A DNA stretch of 9,997 nt from Deltaproteobacteria bacterium (GTDB lineage: Bacteria > Myxococcota_A > UBA9160 > SZUA-336). Where the stretch lies: the NCBI GenBank assembly GCA_030665705.1, contig DAOUZG010000037.1:1-9997 (forward strand), given 5' to 3'. The notes below the pieces were generated by a model, which saw only the letters and a list, made by a program, of their open reading frames with translations, did not search any database and was not told where the DNA came from. Below, in pieces: positions 7,092 through 9,997 of the stretch; position 1 is the stretch's first letter; each line of letters begins with the position of its first letter. The position numbers were made by a program, and so were the translations under genes.

Positions 7092-7844
7092 GTGGAGAAG
7101 AAGCTCGAAGGGAGAAGGGCTCTGGTCACCGGGGGCTCCCGGGGCATTGGGAAGGGCATCGTCCTCGCCCTTGCGGAGGCGGGTGCGGACGTGGCGATCG
7201 GGTACCGCCGCGAGGCGGATGCGGCCCAGGCGACGGTGCGGGAGATCGAGGCGCGGGGGCGCAGAGGGGCAGCCTTCCAGGCCGACATCCGCGACTACGA
7301 CGCGGTACGGGCGATGGTGAGAGGCGCCTGTGAAGCCTTCAGCGGTCTCGATATCGTCGTTGCGAACGCGGGCGTCGCGGCGCGCTACCAGCCGCTCCAC
7401 GAGGTAGAGCCGGGCTACTGGGACCGCGTGATCGGGATCGACCTCCACGGCGTGTTCCACACCGTGCACGCGGCTCTGCCCGTCCTCAGGGAGCAGCGCT
7501 CTGGAGTGATCCTGACCGTCTCCTCCGTCGGAGCCGATACCTGTGGCCCCAACGGCGGGCCGTACGCCGCGGCAAAGGCTGGGGTCAATGCACTCACCCG
7601 CGTCATGGCGAGGGAGAACGCCGAGCTCGGAATCCGCTGCAACGTGATCGCTCCGGGCCTCATCGCAACCGACATGGCCGAGGGGATGATCAAATTCCAC
7701 GGTGATGCGATCGTGAAGAGTATTCCTCTGGCCCGAATGGGTACCCCCGAGGAGGTGGGGCGGCTCGCCGTCTACCTCGCGTCGGACGACGCGGCGTGGA
7801 TCACCGGCGAGGTGTTCCGGATCGATGGAGGAGAAGGACCGTGA
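7092..7844 (+). CDS. Short-chain dehydrogenase/reductase (classical SDR, FabG-like)
   Basis: 250-residue cytosolic NAD(P)(H)-dependent oxidoreductase interconverting a hydroxyl and a carbonyl group. It has the classical SDR length and order: cofactor motif TGGSRGIG (13-20), NAG (92-94), catalytic S145, Y158 and K162 in YAAAK, the APG motif (187-189), and a C-terminal ITGEVFRIDGG. Arg17 in the glycine motif and Arg39-Arg40 after the second strand favour NADP(H). FabG-type 3-oxoacyl reductases and glucose 1-dehydrogenase-like SDRs share this signature, so the substrate is open. GTG 7092 is used because GGAGGA lies 9 bases upstream. It is the first gene of the rightward operon, and its TGA overlaps the GTG of the MBL-fold gene (GTGA), so the two are translationally coupled. 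The divergent CCR-like oxidoreductase suggests a shared pathway. Confidence 0.93.
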   Translation: MEKKLEGRRALVTGGSRGIGKGIVLALAEAGADVAIGYRREADAAQATVREIEARGRRGAAFQADIRDYDAVRAMVRGACEAFSGLDIVVANAGVAARYQPLHEVEPGYWDRVIGIDLHGVFHTVHAALPVLREQRSGVILTVSSVGADTCGPNGGPYAAAKAGVNALTRVMARENAELGIRCNVIAPGLIATDMAEGMIKFHGDAIVKSIPLARMGTPEEVGRLAVYLASDDAAWITGEVFRIDGGEGP

Positions 7845-8749
7845 GTGCGGTGGAGCTCGAGGACCGAAAGATCGGGCACGTCACCGTGCTGTTCGGGGAA
7901 CGCACGGGCAAGTACCCACACGGGAACTCCTTGCTCGTACGTGGGGCCGGGGAGACGATCCTGATCGACCCGTCTCTCTCGGTGATTCCGCGTCGCGACG
8001 CGCTTCCACCCATTGATCGGCTTCTCCTGAGTCACTGCCACGAAGACCACATCGCGGCCAACTTCCTGTTTCAAGACGTCCCGTGGCACTTCCACGACGA
8101 GGATCTGCCCGGGATCCGGTCGCTCGAAGACATGCTCGCCATCTACGGATTTCCCGAGCCGCTGCGTTCGCTGTGGAAGGGTGTGCTCGTAGAGCAGTTT
8201 CACTTCGTTCCGAGCTCGGATGCGGTGGGCTTCCGGGATGGAGACGTCTTCGATCTCGGGCAGGTGCGAATTCGCGTGATTCACACTCCGGGCCATACCC
8301 GCGGACACAGCGTCTTCCTCGTGGAACCCGACGATCTCGTCTACCTGGGGGATATCGACCTCTCGAGCTTCGGGCCGTACTACGGAGAGGCGTGGTCCGA
8401 TCTCGAAGCCTTTGAGCGCACGCTCGAGGAGCTTCGGCACCTCCAGGCGCGCTGGTATGCGACGTTCCACCACGTCGGTCTGCTCGAAGGTCGCGAGGCG
8501 TTCCTCGCGAGGCTCGAGCGCTTTGCGGCGGTCATCCGCGACCGGGAAGAGCGTCTGCTCGGGTTCCTGACGGAGCCCCGCACGCTGGACGAGATAGTGG
8601 AACACCGGTTTGTGTTCCGTCGCAAGGACGGGGGTATCCACATCGAGTCGGTGGAGCGTCGCAGCATGGCTCAGCACGTGGACCGGCTGCTTCGCGAGGG
8701 GAGAATCCGGGAGGTGTCTCCGGGGGGGTACCGGGCGGCGAGTGGTTGA
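7841..8749 (+). CDS. Metallo-beta-lactamase-fold hydrolase with C-terminal winged-helix-like domain
   Basis: 302-residue hydrolase of the MBL superfamily. Metal ligands follow the family order: HxHxDH at H65, H67, D69, H70 (with Cys66 between the first two), H152 in HTPGH, D171 in YLGDID, and H210 or H211 in TFHH. This is a dinuclear zinc or iron site as in glyoxalase II-like thioesterases. The last 60 or so residues (about 238-300, from LLGFL through DEIVEH to GRIREV) resemble the winged-helix tail of LACTB2-type MBL proteins. That points to a thioester, lactone or phosphoester substrate rather than a beta-lactam. GTG 7841 is chosen because it overlaps the SDR stop by four bases and has GGAGGAG 7 bases upstream; the longer frame from 7796 only shadows the SDR end. 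Coupling with the SDR implies they act together, possibly on an acyl thioester (inference). Confidence 0.88.
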   Translation: MSAVELEDRKIGHVTVLFGERTGKYPHGNSLLVRGAGETILIDPSLSVIPRRDALPPIDRLLLSHCHEDHIAANFLFQDVPWHFHDEDLPGIRSLEDMLAIYGFPEPLRSLWKGVLVEQFHFVPSSDAVGFRDGDVFDLGQVRIRVIHTPGHTRGHSVFLVEPDDLVYLGDIDLSSFGPYYGEAWSDLEAFERTLEELRHLQARWYATFHHVGLLEGREAFLARLERFAAVIRDREERLLGFLTEPRTLDEIVEHRFVFRRKDGGIHIESVERRSMAQHVDRLLREGRIREVSPGGYRAASG

Positions 8750-8774
8750 CTCCCCCCACCCCTGCGTTGATAAT
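8746..8774 (+). promoter_or_regulatory. Near-consensus sigma70 promoter for the GntR/FadR-like regulator
   Basis: TTGACT (8746-8751), 17 bases, then GATAAT (8769-8774): 5 of 6 matches in each hexamer with optimal spacing. The -35 hexamer lies over the TGA stop of the MBL-fold gene. Transcription would start near 8781, at the AGGAGG, giving a leader of about 19 bases before GTG 8800. The start at ATG 8773 would then be missing from this transcript. The regulator can also be read from the upstream operon. Confidence 0.6.
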
Positions 8775-8781
8775 GACACAA
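8771..8781. promoter_or_regulatory. Candidate autoregulatory operator at the regulator's start site
   Basis: The minus strand reads TTGTGTCATTA, matching the FadR-subfamily consensus TNGTNNNACNA at all fixed positions but one (T in place of C). It overlaps the -10 hexamer and the expected transcription start, where a bound repressor would block RNA polymerase. It shares the heptamer TGTGTCA with the site at 7050-7060. Confidence 0.35.
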
Positions 8782-8799
8782 GGAGGCGAAGGCGAGAGG

Positions 8800-9594
8800 G
8801 TGGCGAAGGTGCCCACGGGCTCTGGTTCGGGCGAGTCTAGTCCCCAGCGGACCGTTTTGCGCGACGAGGTCGCGGAGCGTATCCAGGCCAAGATCCTCAG
8901 CGGCGCCCTGCGTCCGGGAGACCGTCTGCCGCCCGAGCGAGAGCTCGCCGAGCGGCTCCGGGTAAACCGCAGCTCCATCCGCGAAGCGCTCAAGAAGCTC
9001 GAGCAACTGGGCCTCGTCACGAGCCAGCAGGGGTCCGGGACACGCGTCCAGAGCATCGAGGAGGCGAGCCTGGACGTCCTCATGCGCCTGCTCTTCTTGG
9101 ACGGGCACCCGAACATTCCCTGGATTCGGGACTTCCTGGATCTCCGCGCGGCGTTTGCACCCGGCGTGGTCCGGCTGGTGATCGAGCGTGGGTCGGAGGA
9201 GGAGGTCCGCGAGATCGCCGAGCTGTTCAATCGTTGCGCCGACACGGGGCTTCCGGACCCCGACTATCTGGAGGCGGTTCTCTCCGCCACTGACTCACTC
9301 GCCCGGGCGTCACACAACCGCGCCGTCATGCTGCTCTGGAACTCCCTGCGGAGGGTCCAGACCCAGCTCCCGTTTCAGAACGTGCTGGTGGCGACCGCTC
9401 GGAGCCGCGACCGGTTCGTACCTGGCATAAAACGGCTGGCCATGGCCCTCGAGGCTCGGGATCTCGCCACCGCCGAGCGCGCCGTGCTCGACGTTCTCGC
9501 TCGAACCAGGGAGCTCATTCTGGCGGTCCTCGAGGCGATGGTCGATCAGCCGGAGGCCGCCCCCCGCTCTTCCCGCGCGCGTCCGCGCGCTTGA
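8800..9594 (+). CDS. GntR-family transcriptional regulator, FadR/FCD-like, without the usual metal site
   Basis: 264-residue DNA-binding regulator. A winged helix-turn-helix (about 19-83) carries the GntR signature: LSGALRPGDRLPPERELAERLRV..SSIREALKKLE, then the wing GLVTSQQGSGTRV. An all-helical effector domain follows (about 95-250). In common FCD regulators an Asp and three His bind a metal. Here the segment expected to read like FHxALAEASGN is ATDSLARASHN, and the two later His positions (before LAMALEARDLATAE and in VLDVLA) are also not His. The domain therefore looks more like metal-free FadR_C, which binds acyl-CoA. GTG 8800 follows AGGAGG (8781-8786), although the 13-base spacing is long; GTG 8809 is an alternative, and ATG 8773 lies upstream of the predicted transcription start. 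It probably regulates the adjacent SDR-MBL operon and itself. Confidence 0.88.
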   Translation: MAKVPTGSGSGESSPQRTVLRDEVAERIQAKILSGALRPGDRLPPERELAERLRVNRSSIREALKKLEQLGLVTSQQGSGTRVQSIEEASLDVLMRLLFLDGHPNIPWIRDFLDLRAAFAPGVVRLVIERGSEEEVREIAELFNRCADTGLPDPDYLEAVLSATDSLARASHNRAVMLLWNSLRRVQTQLPFQNVLVATARSRDRFVPGIKRLAMALEARDLATAERAVLDVLARTRELILAVLEAMVDQPEAAPRSSRARPRA

Positions 9595-9619
9595 CCAACT
9601 CGGCTCCTCGCGATACAAG
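9591..9619 (+). promoter_or_regulatory. Candidate sigma70 promoter for the methyltransferase gene
   Basis: TTGACC (9591-9596), 17 bases, then TACAAG (9614-9619): 5 of 6 and 4 of 6 consensus matches. As with the regulator promoter, the -35 hexamer overlays the stop codon of the preceding gene. It would give a leader of about 75 bases before ATG 9700. The leader has a short CGGGC/GCCCG inverted repeat (9650-9661) without a T-run. Confidence 0.4.
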
Positions 9620-9699
9620 AACGCCGTCCGTCCTGACCGAGGTACGCCTCGGGCGTGCCCGGGATTCGGGCGCGCAGACCCACGCAGGAGTGTGTTTTG

Positions 9700-9997
9700 A
9701 TGCAGATGACGAGCCGTCGTCGGAGCGCGAACGGCAGCCGGCCACTCGAGTTCCTCAGGGGGTTCCTGCGGAATCCTAAGGAGGTCGGGTCGGTGATCCC
9801 GAGCTCCCGGTATCTGATCCGCCGGGTCCTCGACCGTGGTCGGGTCTCCCGGGCACAAGTCATTGTCGAGCTCGGTCCGGGCACGGGCGTGCTCACCCGG
9901 GAAATCCTCCGCCGGATGCCGATCTCGGCCCGGCTCATTGCGGTGGAGATCAATCCCCAGTTTGTACGCGTCCTTCGACGGGCACTCCCCGACCCGA
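9700..9997 (+). CDS. PmtA-like phospholipid N-methyltransferase / class I SAM methyltransferase, 3' partial
   Basis: The first 99 residues are visible; the frame is open to the window end. After a basic N-terminus (SRRRSANGSR), which could dock on acidic membrane lipid, comes FLRGFLRNPKEVGSVIPSS (18-36). This resembles the segment ahead of the Rossmann fold in PmtA-type phospholipid methyltransferases. SAM-binding motif I is VELGPGTGVLT (56-66), and E83 in AVEINP is placed to bind the ribose of SAM. The family methylates phosphatidylethanolamine toward phosphatidylcholine; its close relatives are the KsgA/Erm rRNA adenine dimethylases, and with the C-terminus missing that alternative stays open. 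ATG 9700 has AGGAG (9686-9690) 9 bases upstream; a second in-frame ATG at 9706 is less well spaced. The gene follows the regulator after 105 bases and probably has its own promoter. Confidence 0.8.
   Translation, partial: MQMTSRRRSANGSRPLEFLRGFLRNPKEVGSVIPSSRYLIRRVLDRGRVSRAQVIVELGPGTGVLTREILRRMPISARLIAVEINPQFVRVLRRALPDP

Noticed and set aside
6582..7700. Minus-strand open frame spanning the divergent region and the SDR gene
   Set aside because: It overlaps two well-supported genes, has no ribosome site, and its product shows no recognisable domain.
8746..8799. Regulator start at TTG 8746 or ATG 8773
   Set aside because: Neither has a Shine-Dalgarno, and both lie within the predicted promoter upstream of the expected transcription start; GTG 8800 follows AGGAGG.
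9650..9661. CGGGC-GT-GCCCG hairpin as a terminator after the regulator gene
   Set aside because: The loop is too tight (a four-pair stem at best) and the sequence after it is not T-rich.

Overview
This is a GC-rich (roughly two-thirds G+C by eye), tightly packed bacterial chromosome segment. It holds nine protein genes, two of them cut by the window edges, and no RNA genes, insertion sequences or CRISPR arrays that I can see. The protein families (Cu(I) P-type ATPase, NhaC-type antiporter, MDR and SDR oxidoreductases, FadR-like GntR regulator, PmtA-like methyltransferase) suit a high-GC Gram-negative-type organism such as Myxococcota, Desulfobacterota, Acidobacteriota or a related uncultured lineage. 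The sequence alone does not fix the taxon.

Layout. (1) Bases 1-2112, plus strand: a copper-exporting P1B-type ATPase missing its extreme N-terminus. (2) Bases 2155-6967, minus strand: four genes read leftward as one probable operon. In transcription order these are a CCR-like MDR oxidoreductase, a small and probably degenerate nucleotidyltransferase, a membrane-anchored alpha/beta hydrolase, and a large NhaC-family antiporter with an N-terminal extra-membrane domain. The gaps are 10 and 34 bases, and the last pair overlaps by four (TTGA). The antiporter and ATPase genes converge with 42 bases between them. (3) Bases 6968-7091: a divergent intergenic region with a perfect 9-bp inverted repeat and an overlapping 12-bp palindrome. 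(4) Bases 7092-9594, plus strand: a short-chain dehydrogenase, a metallo-beta-lactamase-fold hydrolase overlapping it by four bases (GTGA), and a GntR/FadR-like regulator that appears to have its own sigma70-type promoter. (5) From base 9700, plus strand: the start of a phospholipid N-methyltransferase-like gene, running off the window.

How the genes may work together (inference). A CCR-like reductase stands back to back with an SDR, an MBL-fold hydrolase and a FadR-like regulator whose effector domain has lost the usual metal-binding histidines. This looks like a small acyl-thioester (acyl-CoA) processing locus with its own regulator. A short sequence with the GT-N3-AC core known for FadR-type operators lies in the divergent region, and a near match overlaps the -10/start of the regulator's promoter. 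No complete novel defence or mobile system is evident. The points most worth a second look are the CCR-like enzyme lacking the CO2-site Phe-Glu pair, the metal-site-less FadR-like regulator with candidate operators, the damaged nucleotidyltransferase, and the hydrolase-antiporter translational coupling.
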